A stretch of DNA of 64,000 nucleotides from Ceratotherium simum simum (lineage: Eukaryota > Chordata > Mammalia > Perissodactyla > Rhinocerotidae). Every line of letters begins with the position of its first letter. Position 1 is the first letter of the stretch. Both the position numbers and the translations under genes were made by a program. Shown here piece after piece: positions 25,471-37,440 of this stretch. Below the pieces are notes generated by a model. The model was not told where the DNA came from. It saw only the letters and a list, made by a program, of their open reading frames with translations, and did not search any database. Where the stretch lies: contig NW_004454175.1 of assembly GCF_000283155.1 (NCBI RefSeq), forward strand, positions 6,104,124-6,168,123, in the 5' to 3' direction.

Positions 25471-25475
25471 CCTGA

Positions 25476-25960
25476 CCACGACAATTTCAGGGCATTCACA
25501 TTTTTCCTTCTGCCTAGAGTGCTCTTCTCTCCCATCTTCTCAGGGCTAGCTCCTTTTCAACATTCAGATCTCAGGGCAAATGTCCCTCCGCAGAAAGTCC
25601 TTCCCTGATCACCCTGTCTAAAGTAGCCACATAAATCCCATTAACCCCAGTCACTCCTGTCATCGCCTCTTGTATATTTTCTTCATAACTCCTCTCACTA
25701 CCTGAAATATCAAATATTTATTTGCTCATCAAATACTCCCCCCAGCTTCACAGGAGCAGGGGCCTTTCCTCGCCTGTTTTCCCCAGCGTGCCCAGGGCCC
25801 AGAGTGGGAGGTGCTCGGAAGGAAGTGGGGAATGAGTGGAGCCTGTCTCCTCCACGGCACTCCAACACTTCACAGCACAACTGTGCCAGCTGTGGGCGTC
25901 ACTGAACTCTAGCACTTAGAACAGTTCTAAGAACAGTAGATGCTGAATAAAAAAAATGCT
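25476..25960 (+). mobile_element. L2 fragment, 3' part of the split copy
   Basis: GGGCATTCACATTTTTCCTT, CTGCCTAGAGTGCTCTTC, AAGTCCTTCCCTGATCACCC, TCTAGCACTTAGAACAGTTC and GATGCTGAATAAA give the L2 3' end. Some L2 sequence between this and the piece at 24400-25095 is missing. Confidence 0.75.
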
Positions 25961-26419
25961 GACTAAAAGAACGAAAGGGTGACTGCATCTTTGAGTTGGA
26001 ACTTACTAGCCCCTCCATCTCAGCCCTAATTTTCTCCAATGTTCTTTGTAATCTGCATAGCTCTCCCTAAAATACTAATCTTTTCCTCCCTTTCTTAATG
26101 ACTGTATAACTTCCAGACTCCCAGATCTGCTCAATGATTCTCAAGATGATTTAAAGAATAAGTAACTAGAGACTTACATTAAAAGTATAAGAAAATATAT
26201 GATCTTCCAATAATCACTATATCAAATTAGCCATGTGGTCTGAATTATTTCTATTTCTCTCACACTGAAGTTGACAAGTGGGAAATACAGTTTTTCTAAC
26301 AAAACAAAAATTGAGTTATTGTCTCAATCTTCCACTACTTTTCTTCTTTATACCTATGCATTCACACACACACTTATACATATATATGAACACTCACTTT
26401 TTTCTACTAAAAAACAGTA

Positions 26420-26900
26420 TCATTTTATATACATATGGTCCATAATTCATTTTCTCATGTAGCAATATAACCTGGCCATTCTTTCTGGGCTATGTAGATC
26501 TAGCTTGTTCTTTTTCAAGGTTGCATTATATTCCGTTGTATTAAACAGTTTCTTTATTCATGCCTCTACAGGTGGCATTGAGCTTATTTCAAATTATTTA
26601 TTATTACAAAATCCTCTGTACATGTGTATTTACAGACATGTGCAATTATTTTTGTAGGCTAGATTCCCAATATTGAGATGGCTTTCTTAAATGAAATGAA
26701 CACTTTCATTTCTGAATTCATGTACCTATTTCAATTCCCACCAACAATGTATGGCATTGTTCTCATCAGCTCAAAATGCTCAAAATGTTATCAGACTTTC
26801 ACATTTGTGCCAAAATGATAGACAAAATTATCTTGCAGTTTTAATTTGCATTTATTTAATTATTAATGATAGAACATCTTTACGTGAATCCATCGGCCAT
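26420..26900 (-). mobile_element. L1/HAL1-type fragment
   Basis: Complement of an old L1 3' region: TTGCATTATATTCCGTTGTA, TATTCATGCCTCTACAGG, GGCTAGATTCCCAATATTGA, CAATTCCCACCAACAATGTA, TTAATTTGCATTTATTTAAT. Confidence 0.65.
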
Positions 26901-28629
26901 TTGTAAACTACAACTTTTATATCCATGTTGTTTTGTGTGTGTATAACAAAAATACCCTACTAAGATTTGAGAGGGTTTATAATAGAACACATATAGAACT
27001 ATTAAAACTGGAAAAAATGAAACACTGGGGGAGATTAAGCTTCTGTGTTGTATAGAAGTCACAAGCCCACTTCACATATGTGCACTTCAATAAATGGTTA
27101 TGGGACGCTTGCTATGAATCATGCCATCCTCTAAGCCCTTGGAGGCAAAGAGTAATATGATCCTGTCCCTGAACTTGTAGTGCTTCTGAATAGCTAGCTA
27201 AGCATCCTAACAGGAGGAATTAAAATGTAAAAATGACCAGCTTGGCAGGTCCATATAAAAAATTGTAAGGTTACAAAAACATTAGGATACAGAGCCATAA
27301 ATTAGATCATCAATGGATTGCTAAGGCAAAAATTCTAATGAGAAAAAATGTAGGACTAGGTTTTCACCATAGTGGGTAAATTGATTGCAAGTTAGCATTA
27401 AACACATATTAGATTTATATAATAAAAATGTGCTGAGGTTTCAGTAGGTGAAAACAAATTTAATTTCCTTGGCAGTCAGGAGAGTATGCACGAAGAGTTG
27501 ATGAATTGCCTCTCTCACTTCTTAAAATCTCTGCCTATAGATTCTCTGATGGTTTTACAAATGACTGAGTCCACTGGGAGACTGCATTTGGTTTCCATAT
27601 GTATTCACTCACAAAGGAGTCATAGTTTGTAATAAAGTCATTCCACATATTAAAAGAAAATGAGAGCAAGAAACATGTGTGCAATTCTCTGCAAAGCTGA
27701 GAAGCAAAATTCTCTCACTTTAGACACCTTATCAAAGGCTCTAAAACGGAAAATAATTCAGTTCAGGATTTTACACTCAACATTCCATATGCGTGCACAG
27801 TTGGAAAAATGGGGCTGCCCTGATTCTGGCACAGAGTGGAAGTATTTACGAGACAAAATTCAACTTCTTCAGCTCAGAATTGCCCACAGATTATACGTGG
27901 TCCAGAGAGATTGATTATTAGGGATGGACCTTTCTGATCCAAACAGGACAGTAAAATTAGTTGAAGAGTGAGACAGCCCGATAAGGAGCCCTCCCATCAC
28001 ATCAAAGGGCAGGCAGCCCTGGCCTTTCCATGAGAAGGAAGTTTATTTTGTTGTTGCTTTTCTTTTCCTTTCCAAGAAGACTTGAAATCATTAGGAGGCA
28101 GTGTGGACACTGAGGCTAAATGGGTAAGTTTGAGCAAAGAGTCAGGGAGAGAGGACACCATGGAAGCAAGGTCAACCTGGAGCTCTACCAGGGAGGCGTC
28201 AAATGCTATCCAGTAGAGTTCCTTCCAATGATTGGAGCTCTTTGCCCCAGACACTTCCATCCTAGAGCACCTTCAATATCCTGTGCTCTGGCAGATCCTT
28301 CTAAGGTGAGAGAGAATGCAGAGTGTGTGCTCTGTCTGGGCATTTCTGTGGCATTTTGAGTTAGGGTCTTAGCACTACCTCATTGCTCCACGACAGTCTC
28401 AAAACTATCTTAGGGACTAGACTTTGCTCTCAGAGCCCATTACAGATGGACTAAAAAGTCAGGCAGCCTCTTTGGCCTGAGGTAAAGATTTACATGGCCA
28501 CTTTGGTATTCTGATTCCAGTGCAAGTTCAGTTCCAGCCTTGCTTATGACAGATTGAGCTCTGGTGTATGCTGAACTTTTGACTCACAATGGAACTGATT
28601 ACAATTTGGAAGACCAACATAAAACTCCC
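26901..28629. other. Intergenic, nothing recognised except an L2-like scrap
   Basis: About 27075-27200 resembles the complement of L2. The open frames at 27660-27914 and 27997-28359 have no recognisable domain. Confidence 0.4.
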
Positions 28630-29090
28630 TGTAGTGGGTTTTATGTGCCCCCCTCCCCAAATATGTCCAATTCCTAACCCTAGGTACTTGTGAATGTGAC
28701 CTTATTTGAGAAGAGGTTCTTTGCAGATACAATAAAGATCTTGAGATGAGATCATCCTGAATTCAGGGTAGGCCCTAAATCGAATGACCAGTGTCCTTAT
28801 AAGAGAGAGAAGGACGGAAATCACAAAGCCACAGAGGGGAGTCTACATGAAGATGGCGACAGAGATTGGAGTGATGTGTCTATGAGCCAAGAAACTCAAG
28901 GGTTGCCAGCTGCCACCAGAAGCTAAGAGAGAGTCATGGAAGGGACTCTCAGAGCTCCAGAAGGAACCAAGCCTGCAAATGCCTTGATTTCAGACTTTTG
29001 GCTTCTAGAAATGTGAGAGATTAAATTTCTATTGTTTTAAGCCATCCAGTTTATGGTAATTTGTTATGGCAGCCCTCGGAAATGAATACA
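28630..29090 (+). mobile_element. MaLR/MLT1-type solo LTR
   Basis: 461 bp, TG...CA. It contains CTTGTGAATGTGACCTTATT, AGTGTCCTTATAAGAG, GCTGCCACCAGAAGCTAAG, CTTCTAGAAATGTGAGAG, TTGTTTTAAGCCATCCAGTT and GCAGCCCTCGGAAATGAATA. This is the classic MaLR LTR text in sense orientation. The target duplication is unclear (CTCCC versus CCCCA). Confidence 0.8.
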
Positions 29091-29169
29091 CCCCACAATC
29101 TTGGTCCAAGGAGTTAGTGTGCTCTGTGCTGGCAGACTGCATTGGGAACCATGTGAAAATTGCCCTTTA

Positions 29170-29290
29170 GGGCACAGTTTGGGTACAGTGGACAGAACAC
29201 AGGGTTTGGAGTCAGACAGACCTTGTTAGTTACAGCTGTGTGTACTTGGCAAGTCTCTCTAGGCTTTTTTCTCTTTGTGTGAGATCAGGA
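29170..29290 (+). repeat. MIR SINE fragment
   Basis: GGGTTTGGAGTCAGACAGAC and GTGTACTTGGCAAGTCTCTC match the MIR 5' part. Confidence 0.65.
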
Positions 29291-29343
29291 AGGCAGCCTG
29301 GGAATATGGGACAGAAGTCAGGTAGTATAAGCCAAGAATATAT

Positions 29344-29487
29344 TAGAGGTTATCAACCCTGGCTGCATATTAATATCATTTGGGGAAGTTTTAAAAAATA
29401 TTGTTGACAAGCCTCACCTCCAAATAATTAAATCAGAGTCTCTGGGACTGAGCCATGTGCACTGGTAATTTTTTAAACTCCCAAGAC
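29344..29487 (+). mobile_element. MER5A left part, split by an L1
   Basis: AGGTTATCAACCCTGGCTGC, CATTTGGGGAAGTTTTAAAA and AATCAGAGTCTCTGGGACTG are MER5A (hAT-Charlie). The element stops at AAACTCCCAAGAC and resumes at 30371. Confidence 0.8.
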
Positions 29488-30370
29488 ACCACTTCATACC
29501 CACTAGCATAGCTATTATCAAAAAAACAGAACATAACAAGTATTGGCCAGGACTGGAGAAATTGTAACACTTGTGCATTGCTGGTTGGAATATAAAATGG
29601 TACAGCCACTGTGCAAAACAGTATGGTGTTTCTTACAACAACAACATAGAATTACCATATGATCTGGCAATTCCATTTGTAAATATATACTCAAAAGTAT
29701 TGAAAGCATGAACTGGAACACATAGCTGTATACCCATGTTCGTAGCAGCATTATTACAATAGCCAAAAGGTGGAAACAACCCAAATGTCCATCAATGGAT
29801 GAGTGGATAGATAAAATGTGGCATATACATAGAGAGAGAGAATGGAATATTATACAGCCTTAAAAAGGAAGGAAATTCTGACACACACTACAACATGGAT
29901 GAAACTTGAAGATATTATTCTAAGTGAAATAACACCAGACACAAAAGGACAAATATTGTACGATTCCACTTATATGAGGTACCAACAATAGTCAAATTCA
30001 TAGAGACAGAAAGTAAAATGGTAGTTTCCAGGGTCTGGGAAGGGGAGAGAAAGATTTAATGGGTACAGAATTTCAGTTTGGGAAGATGAACAATTCTGGA
30101 GATAGATGATAGGTGATGGTTGCACAAAGATGTATTTAATGCCACTGAATTATACACTTGAAAGCAGTTAAAATGGTAAATTTTATGTTATATATATCTC
30201 GCCATGATAAAAAAACAAGAAAGTAGATGTTAACTACACCTATTGTGCTAATCATTTCACAACACATGCAAATCAAACCATCATGCTGTACATCTTACAC
30301 TTATACAGTGATGTATGCCAATTATTTCTCAATAAAACTGGGGGAAAAAATCAAATACAAAAAAAAAACC
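29488..30370 (+). mobile_element. 5'-truncated L1 inserted in MER5A
   Basis: Sense-strand L1 ORF2 end and 3' UTR: TGGTACAGCCACTGTGCAAA, GGCAATTCCATTTGTAAATA, CCCAAATGTCCATCAATGG, TGGAATATTATACAGCC, AACATGGATGAAACTTGAAG and the end TTATTTCTCAATAAAACTGG followed by an A-rich tail. Coding capacity is lost. Confidence 0.88.
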
Positions 30371-30411
30371 CTTCCTGGGCAATGCTGATATGCAACAGAA
30401 GTGAGAAACAG
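30371..30411 (+). mobile_element. MER5A right part
   Basis: CTTCCTGGGCAATGCTGATA, TGCAACAGAAGTGAGAAACA corresponds to the 3' terminal region of MER5A. It continues the piece at 29344-29487. Confidence 0.65.
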
Positions 30412-32589
30412 GGGTAAGCAGCACCCAAGTTCTGGAGGCTAAGGCAAGTCATGGAAGAGACCACCTTGTCAACGGCCAGGCAGGAAACTCCGGGAGACCC
30501 AGGACAGGGACTCATGCCTGGGGCTGAGATGCTGAGGGTCAGTCGCAGGAACATAGTCACTGTAAGGCTGGGTCACCAGAGTCAGAGAAGGATCAATAAC
30601 ATCACCAACATGGTGCTGAATCAGTTATTTAAATATTGTTCCTTCCCGACACTCTGTATAGGACAAAATCAGTCCCGACTATGGGAGAAAGCAGAAGTGT
30701 GGGGAGGGATTAGGGATGCACACCTGACAGGTGACTCAGGAAATGGAGACCCAAAGACTGTTACAGTCCCGAATCTGCTTTGTTTTGTTAATCTCTCAAC
30801 TCCATCGATTTTCTTCGTGAACAGAGAAACCCTGCGAAACCTCAACTCTTAACCCCTTAGGTAAACTCCCACTCTGAACATCAGTCTGCGAGAGGTTTGA
30901 GAGCCTGCAAGCCTTGCATAAGTCTGACAGAGCAGTCTATCGATCTATTTCCAGCACAGAGTGGGTTGCAGGGAAGAGTTGAGCAAGGGTGCGTGGGTGT
31001 GGGGTGAGGGCGTACATGAATAGACGCCGATTCTGTTCAGTTCAGTTTCAGAGGAAACTGTTTCTGACCCTGTGCCCAGGTTTGGGCATGCACTCTCCTT
31101 GGAATGCACGCTCCTAGCACTGCTTTTGGACTCCCTTCTTTTAACAAGTGACAATAATACTGTCAAAACCAAATTTCAGCCTTTTTATCTGAAAAGATTA
31201 CAGCAATCTTGCTAGCAATGGAAGAAAATACAGAGCTTTAGTTTTAGCTATCATGCCCATTTACTCTAACCTGGGCCCATTTCTCCCCAGCATAATGGCT
31301 GCAGTCGCGTTCTCTCTGGCCTTGTCTCTGCTCGGTTATGCTGCGTCTGTGAGAGGATATGGCTCCTCAGCATGCCTTGTGAGGGAAGCATATGAGTGGG
31401 AAGCAGGAGTTCTCCTGTCAAATGCCATCTTGGCCTGCTTCCCAGTAGCAGCTCACGCATAGATAAGGCAAGTATTTCATCTCTCCTATTTTAATGGAGT
31501 TATTAAGAACTACTATAAACACTTCCTTCAAGTAAACTAAGAGAAAAAAAGGATAATACATCACCTTCTGTGTTTCTGATACCTTTACAGTTCTCTTTTT
31601 ACACAAATGGGGTTTAATTTAGTTGGTCCTGTGCTCAGGAGTGGAGCGAGGGCAGACCACAAAGGCTGGGTCCAGGTTTGAGGGCTGGGTGAATGCTGAC
31701 TCAGGCTGGTTAAGGCTGCTGTCTCCTGTTTTAGTGTGGAACCAGCAAATAGGCTGTGCAAGATGAAGGATACGCAATGCTGTGAGTAGATTTGGCTCCC
31801 AGGGCTCCTTTGTTCTTCAGGATGAATTCCCAAAATCTGGAGTCCTGGCAGACGTGCAGAGTGAGGAATCCACCGGGTCAGAAAATCCATAGGTGTGCTC
31901 ACTGACTTTTCTTTTATAAAAGGGATGGGGAGAGTTAGGGCTGCAGGGGCCTAGCAGCCTACACAACCCAGGCCTAATGCCCAGGTTTTGGGTTCAGGAT
32001 TTCTTGCTGCATTGCAACTGCATTATCACCCACGTCCTCCTCTGATTCTTGTTGAGCTAAAGGGTTTACTTGGGACTTCAGTGCAACCGGCCCGGCCGTG
32101 GCCTATTGCGGTTGTGAAGGACAAATAAAACAACAAATAACTGACTCCAAATTCTTTGTTATTTCCACCAGAGAAATCCTAAGGTAAAGAGTAGCAATCT
32201 GTCACAGTAAACATCTCAGAGCAGTTACCCCTGTGACAACATTTAAAGGCAAGCCTTGTTTGATGGCTAATTCAGAGATGTGATTCAGAGATCTGTCTTG
32301 ATAATCTAAACTCTCTGGTTGTTCTAAGGGCTATTTCATCCATCAATTCCCCCATGTACACCCTACAGTAGACTTTTTCAGTGACTGGAATAATCACATC
32401 TGCCAGACGAAACCTTGGCTAATACTGGATAACACCTCAATTCTTATTACCCACCTTACCTTCTTTTCTGGGTTCCATGGAGACCCTGGCTCATTTATGT
32501 AGTTTCTCCCATTCTCCAGAATCAGGACTTCACCCCATTGATTTGATATTTTTAATTGATCTTTTGGATCATATTCATTCATATATGTA
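30412..32589. other. Intergenic, nothing recognised
   Basis: Somewhat less AT-rich than its surroundings. The open frames at 30451-30852 (133 codons) and 31253-31462 have no recognised domain, and no repeat family was identified. Confidence 0.35.
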
Positions 32590-32720
32590 CTAATTCATTT
32601 CTTCAGGATACAGGTATAAAGTGTCCATTATTTATCTAAGCGGTATTCTAGGCACTGGGGGAAACACAGAGATAAAAGATACCATTTTTACCTTCACAGT
32701 ATTCACATTCTAGTTCGGAA
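32590..32720 (-). mobile_element. L2 3'-end fragment
   Basis: GGTATTCTAGGCACTGGGGG and CAGTATTCACATTCTAG follow the complement of the L2 3' end. Confidence 0.6.
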
Positions 32721-32826
32721 GGCAGATAGAAAAAAAAAGAAAAAAAAAAAACCCCTGATTAGAGGTCTGCAAATGTTTCCAAAACTATGTTATATATTAT
32801 TTTTAAATCATCCTCATTTTGGATGG

Positions 32827-33337
32827 TGTTGTATCCAGTCTCCAAGATGACCTCCAATGTCCTTACCTCCTGATCTTTATCCTCTTATAAGGCCCCTTTA
32901 ATCAGTGCTGGTCTATGTTACCAACAAAATACAGCAGAAGTGACTTCTGAGGTCATAAAATGTATCTCAACTTCCACCTTGGTCTCTTGGATTGGTCACC
33001 AGCCTGCCACATATTATGAGGACACTAAAATGGAAAGATTGCTTGAAGAGGAATGGAGACCCCTGGCCATAGCCAGCATCAATTGACCAGTCATATGAGT
33101 TGAGCACCTTGGCAGCAGATACTCCAGCCCTAGTGAAACCTTCAGATGAGCAGCTCTGGCCAGCAGGTGATTACAACCTCATGAGCGATCCCAAGCAGAA
33201 CTGCCAGCCAAGCCAATCCCAAATTCCTCATCTATAGACACCATGAGAGATAACAAATGATTATTGCAGTTTTAAGCAAGTAAGTTTGGGGTGTGGGGGG
33301 TGGGGAATTTGTTACACAGCGTTAGATAACTAATACA
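32827..33337 (+). mobile_element. MaLR-type solo LTR
   Basis: Starts TGTTGTATCCAGTCTCCAAG and ends AGATAACTAATACA. It contains CTTGGATTGGTCACCAGCC-like text, GAGGACACTAAAATGGAAAG, CAACCTCATGAGCGATCCC and ATGATTATTGCAGTTTTAAG. Possible 5-bp duplication GATGG / GATAG at the ends. Confidence 0.7.
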
Positions 33338-33359
33338 GATAGGCTATGCTTCCGTCTTC

Positions 33360-33915
33360 TATTATGAGTTTTTCTCCTGTGTGGATCCCTCTGTATATGT
33401 CTCCAACTGCAGCTTTCTCACCTTTTAAGGCACAAGAAAAATATTACCTATTCTAAGAATGCTTTTCTTAATTATAATGCTTTGCTTAGTTATTTTACCA
33501 ATCTCAGATCTGTACCAGTTATTTGGCACACTAAAAATATTACAATTATTACTTGTCTATTTGTCACAATTATTTCTAGATTATAAGCAACCTAAGGACA
33601 GGCTGTGCTATATTCCAAGTTTATATCATAGCACTAGTCTAGGGTCTTACACATCATATGTGTGCAATAAATATTTGTTAAATGAATGATATGAGTGATC
33701 AATGATAGACTGTGGCATGTACACAAAATGCATTGTATTAATTTTTACATTTTTATGTTTCATTTCAAGGGCTCTTTTGTCTTTTAAATTTATTTTTCCT
33801 GTATCGAGGTTAGACTGGAGCATGAACCTCATCTATTATATCTTTTCTGCCTGCCTACAGCATCTAATATAGTGCTGGATACTCAATGTGTGCTCAATAA
33901 AGGTTGACTGACTAA
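33360..33915 (+). mobile_element. Two L2 3'-end fragments
   Basis: The first ends GTGTGCAATAAATATTTGTT before AAATGAATG (about 33700). The second ends GTGCTCAATAAAGGTTGACT (about 33910). Both are typical L2 3' ends. Confidence 0.65.
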
Positions 33916-33919
33916 GCAT

Positions 33920-34726
33920 TTAATACCTTAAAACAGAAATTCAATAAATGTAGTCCCAGTGACCTGAAAGAGTAATGTTTCTCCTTGTGTGTCTAGTGGA
34001 TTACCAAGGAGTATCTTAGAGCCAGGATTTTAGAAACAATTGTCAATGCCAAACTCAAGGACACAGCTATCACCAGAAAGGGCCTGCCTCAGAGAAAGAT
34101 GATTCCCAAAGGATAACAAAGAGCTGAAGAAATCAGCCTGTACTCAGTCCATAGAAACCTAGACTCCTTAGATGTAAAGGACTCCCTCTGACCCCTACAC
34201 CTGCCATGAAATCAAAGATTTCCTATTAGGAGAGTGAACATCCCATGCCAGGGCAGGGAACAGTCAGAGCCTCAAGTCAATATTAGTAACGAAGCTAAGA
34301 AGTATCTGAACCGCCGCAGTGAAAGGGGAGCTCTCCGCTGAGAATTCCTGTCAAAGCAACACCCACGAACTCCAGCGACAGTCTACTCAGTGGGCAGCGT
34401 TGACGCTGCTCACCAAGAGGGCTCCATGCCTCTTGCTTCTGGTGCTGCCCCTCAGCACATTGTCCTAAAGAGTCACCTTTACCCCCTAGGATTCAAAGCC
34501 CTTAGCTCAAGCCCTGCCCGTGACCGGCTTATTTCTCTTCATTTTCCTTCATCCATGCTGTCTTAACCTTGACTCACTGGTTTACGTCTCCCGGATGAAT
34601 TTCCTTTCATCCACTCAAGTGCCACTTATGAACCTGTGAGTAATTCATTCATTCTCAGTTTCCAAAGTAGGAGTTTTATTAATTGGGGAGTAAATGCTGA
34701 TATTATCCAAACTTTTAAATAAGGAA
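33920..34726. other. Intergenic, nothing recognised
   Basis: No element or exon-like signal that I can name. Confidence 0.4.
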
Positions 34727-34741
34727 TCAACTGACTTTTTA

Positions 34742-35007
34742 TTTATTTATTATTTTTATTTTTTAGTGAGGAAGATTGGCCCTGAGCTAACACCTCTTGC
34801 CAATTTTCCTTCTCTTTTTTTTTTGCTTGAGGAAGAGTGGTCCTGAGCTAACATTTGTGCCCATCTTCCTCTATTTTGTATGTGGGATGCCGCCACAGCA
34901 TGGCTTGATGTATGGTTTATGTTCGCGCCCAGGATCCGAACCCGTGAACCCCGACTGCCGAAGGAGGGCACACTGAACTTAACCACTACGCCACCAGTCC
35001 AGCTCTC
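34742..35007 (-). mobile_element. ERE SINE (short-body type)
   Basis: A-tail complement TTATTTTTATTTTTT, then GTGAGGAAGATTGGCCCTG, the second unit with GAGGAAGAGTGGTCCTG, ATGTGGGATGCCGCCACAG and the tRNA-like head ending CACCAGTCCAGCTC. A 15-bp duplication with one mismatch (TCAACTGACTTTTTA / TCAATTGACTTTTTA) lies at 34727-34741 and 35008-35022. Confidence 0.92.
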
Positions 35008-35022
35008 TCAATTGACTTTTTA

Positions 35023-35845
35023 AGAGAAGGCAGCCTGAGTTCTGATGATGAAATTATTCTTCAAAGATACTTATTTATGATATTTGGTATAGTCAGGGTT
35101 ATGGAAATGATAATATTTTTGTCAAATGAGAGAAAAATACAAAAGCGGAAGGAATATAATGAATATTCAAGCCTTATAACATACTAACATTTGCCATTCG
35201 GATTTTCAATAGTTTAATAGAGCACCAAAGCAAGTTTTTATTATTCAACATATTTGCCTCTGGATTATCCATCAGATATATAAATGCCTCTAATTCAATC
35301 ATGTGTATCTTGTAGATATATTAATAACTTCACTGTCGATGGCTTTTGGATTTGTATTCAACTGTATATTTGTTATTATGAGAACAGTATATATATTTTT
35401 ATAAAAAAAGAGACAAAATTATTTAAAGTGGAATTATATCTGAAGGGAATGGAATAAAGTAAAAATTATTAATAGAAACAGAGCTTTAGGAAATACATTG
35501 ATTTTAAAATTAATGTAATGGTACAGAAGGTTTTTAAAAATCTGTATACCCTACAAAGAATTAAAATGATTCATGGGCATCTTTTGGCTCTGAAACTTCT
35601 GAAGTTTAATAATTTAGCCTGAAAAATCCTTGGTATTTTATTAAAAAGTTCAATAAAGAATAGCAAATAAATAAAGCACGATCATTACAATCTTCAAGTG
35701 GTATTTGTTAAGCTCTTGTCTGCTTCCTTTAAAATCATATCAAGTACATAAGTAAAAAATAGGAGTGCATTAAAAATTGACCTTTGTGTAGCTTCCATGT
35801 TCATTCTCATTCCTGTCTTCATTTACAGCATTTCCTACCTCCACC
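35023..35845. other. Intergenic, AT-rich, nothing recognised
   Basis: No element or exon-like signal. Confidence 0.4.
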
Positions 35846-35849
35846 ACCA

Positions 35850-36082
35850 CATTTATACAGCACCCTCCATGGGTCGACAATTGTACTAGTCACTCTAACG
35901 CATAATCTCAACTAACATTCCAGACAACCCATGGCTAAGTGCTCAGTATGCTGCAGATGGGGAAACTGAGGCATAAGGAAGTTAAATAATTTGTCCTAGA
36001 TCACACAGTTAGAGGTGGCAGAGCCAGAATTCAAATCATATCTATTTGACTCCAAAGCCTGAGCTCTTACTCATTCTACTAT
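35850..36082 (+). repeat. MIR SINE
   Basis: ACAGCACCCTCCATGGGTCG, GATGGGGAAACTGAGGCATA, AAGTTAAATAATTTGTCCTA, GATCACACAGTTAGAGG and CTCTTACTCATTCTACTATG follow the MIR core and 3' end. Confidence 0.8.
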
Positions 36083-36099
36083 GAGAGTGATTAAAAGTG

Positions 36100-37175
36100 T
36101 AAAGTCTCCTTCAAAAGATCTGCCCACTTCCCCAGCCCACACAAATCTCACTCCTTTTTCTAAACCAAAGCTTTTTCCATGTATATCATGTTTTCATTAT
36201 ATACTGCCTTATATTGTTATGTACATGTTTAAAGTGTGTAAAATTTGTTCTTCAACTAGACTGTAAACTTTATGAAGGTAGGCTTATGCCTAATACGTGC
36301 CATATTACTATCAAAAAATAAAAGATAACAAGTGTTGGCAAGGATGTGGAGAAAAGAGAATCCTTGCACACTGTTGGTGGGAATGTAAACGGGTACAGCT
36401 ATTAATGAAAACAGCATGGTGGTTCCTCCAAAAATTAAAAATAGAACTGCCCTATGATTCAGCAATCCCTCTTCTGGGTATATATCCAAAGGAAATGAAA
36501 TCAACACCTCAAAGAGATAGCTGCACTCCCATCATCATTGCCGCATTATTCATAATAGTCAAGACATGGAAACAACGTAAGTGTCCATCGATGGATGAAT
36601 GGATGAAGAAATTATGATGCATATGATGGAATATTATTCAGCCTTAAAAAAGAAAGAGTTCCTGCCATTTGCAATGAACCTGGAAGACATTATACTAAGT
36701 GAAATAAGCCAGACACTCACTAATAGATAAAATCTAAAAAAATTGAATACATAGAAGCAGAGAGTAGAATGGTGGTTACCAGGGACCAGGAGGTGGAGGA
36801 AATGGGTGGATGCTGGTCAAAGGGTCCAAAGGTGCAGTTATGTAGGATGAATAAGTCTAGAGATCTAATGTACATCATAATTATAGTTAATAATACTGTA
36901 TTGAACAATGGAAATTTGCTAAGAGAGTAGATTTCAGGTGTTCTCACCACAAAAAATGAGGAGATGATATGTGAGGAGATATGTTAACTAGCTTGACTGT
37001 AGTAATCATTTCACTATGTATATGTATATCAAATCAGCATGTTGTACACCTTAAATATATACAATTTTAATTAAAAATAAATACATACAAAAAGTATGTG
37101 CCATATACTCTTCCAATTTACCAAACCACTATTCCATACGTAAGTACTCAATAAATACTAGATGAACTGAATTGA
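36100..37175 (+). mobile_element. L2 3' end, split by an L1
   Basis: The L2 text (AGACTGTAAACTTTATGAAG, CCTAATACGTGCCATAT) runs into an L1 at 36306. It continues after 37094 as CCATATACTC to the L2 end GTAAGTACTCAATAAATACT. Confidence 0.7.
36306..37094 (+). mobile_element. 5'-truncated L1 inserted in L2
   Basis: L1 3' end in sense orientation: AGTGTTGGCAAGGATGTGGA, ACTGTTGGTGGGAATGTAAA, TCTGGGTATATATCCAAAGG, AAGTGTCCATCGATGG, TGGAATATTATTCAGCC, GAAATTTGCTAAGAGAGTAG and CACCTTAAATATATACAATT plus an A-rich tail. Its target duplication is TACGTGCCATAT / TATGTGCCATAT at 36294-36305 and 37095-37106. Confidence 0.92.
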
Positions 37176-37189
37176 GTGTGACCATTTAA

Positions 37190-37440
37190 AATAGATGTTG
37201 ATGGTTAATAAGGTATTTAGCACATTTATCCTAGCATTGTACTAAATGCATATGTTATTTCATTTAATCCTGGAGGTAAATTGTGAAGTACATTTCATTA
37301 TGTCCATTTACAAACGAAGAAATGGAAGAAATATTAAATAATTTGACCAAGGTCACAAAGATAACTAGTGGTAGTCTGGGATTCAAATCCAAATTGTCCA
37401 AAAAAAAAAAAAAAAACCATGTTCTCATCATCTACTACAC
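37190..37440 (+). repeat. MIR SINE with A-run
   Basis: GCATTGTACTAAATGCATAT, ATTTCATTTAATCCTGGAGG, AATTTGACCAAGGTCACAAA, GGGATTCAAATCC. An A16-17 run lies at about 37401-37417. Confidence 0.75.

Noticed and set aside
30451..30852. 133-codon plus-strand frame
   Set aside because: No domain, no codon or splice evidence and no clear relatives from memory. Length alone is not enough in 64 kb.
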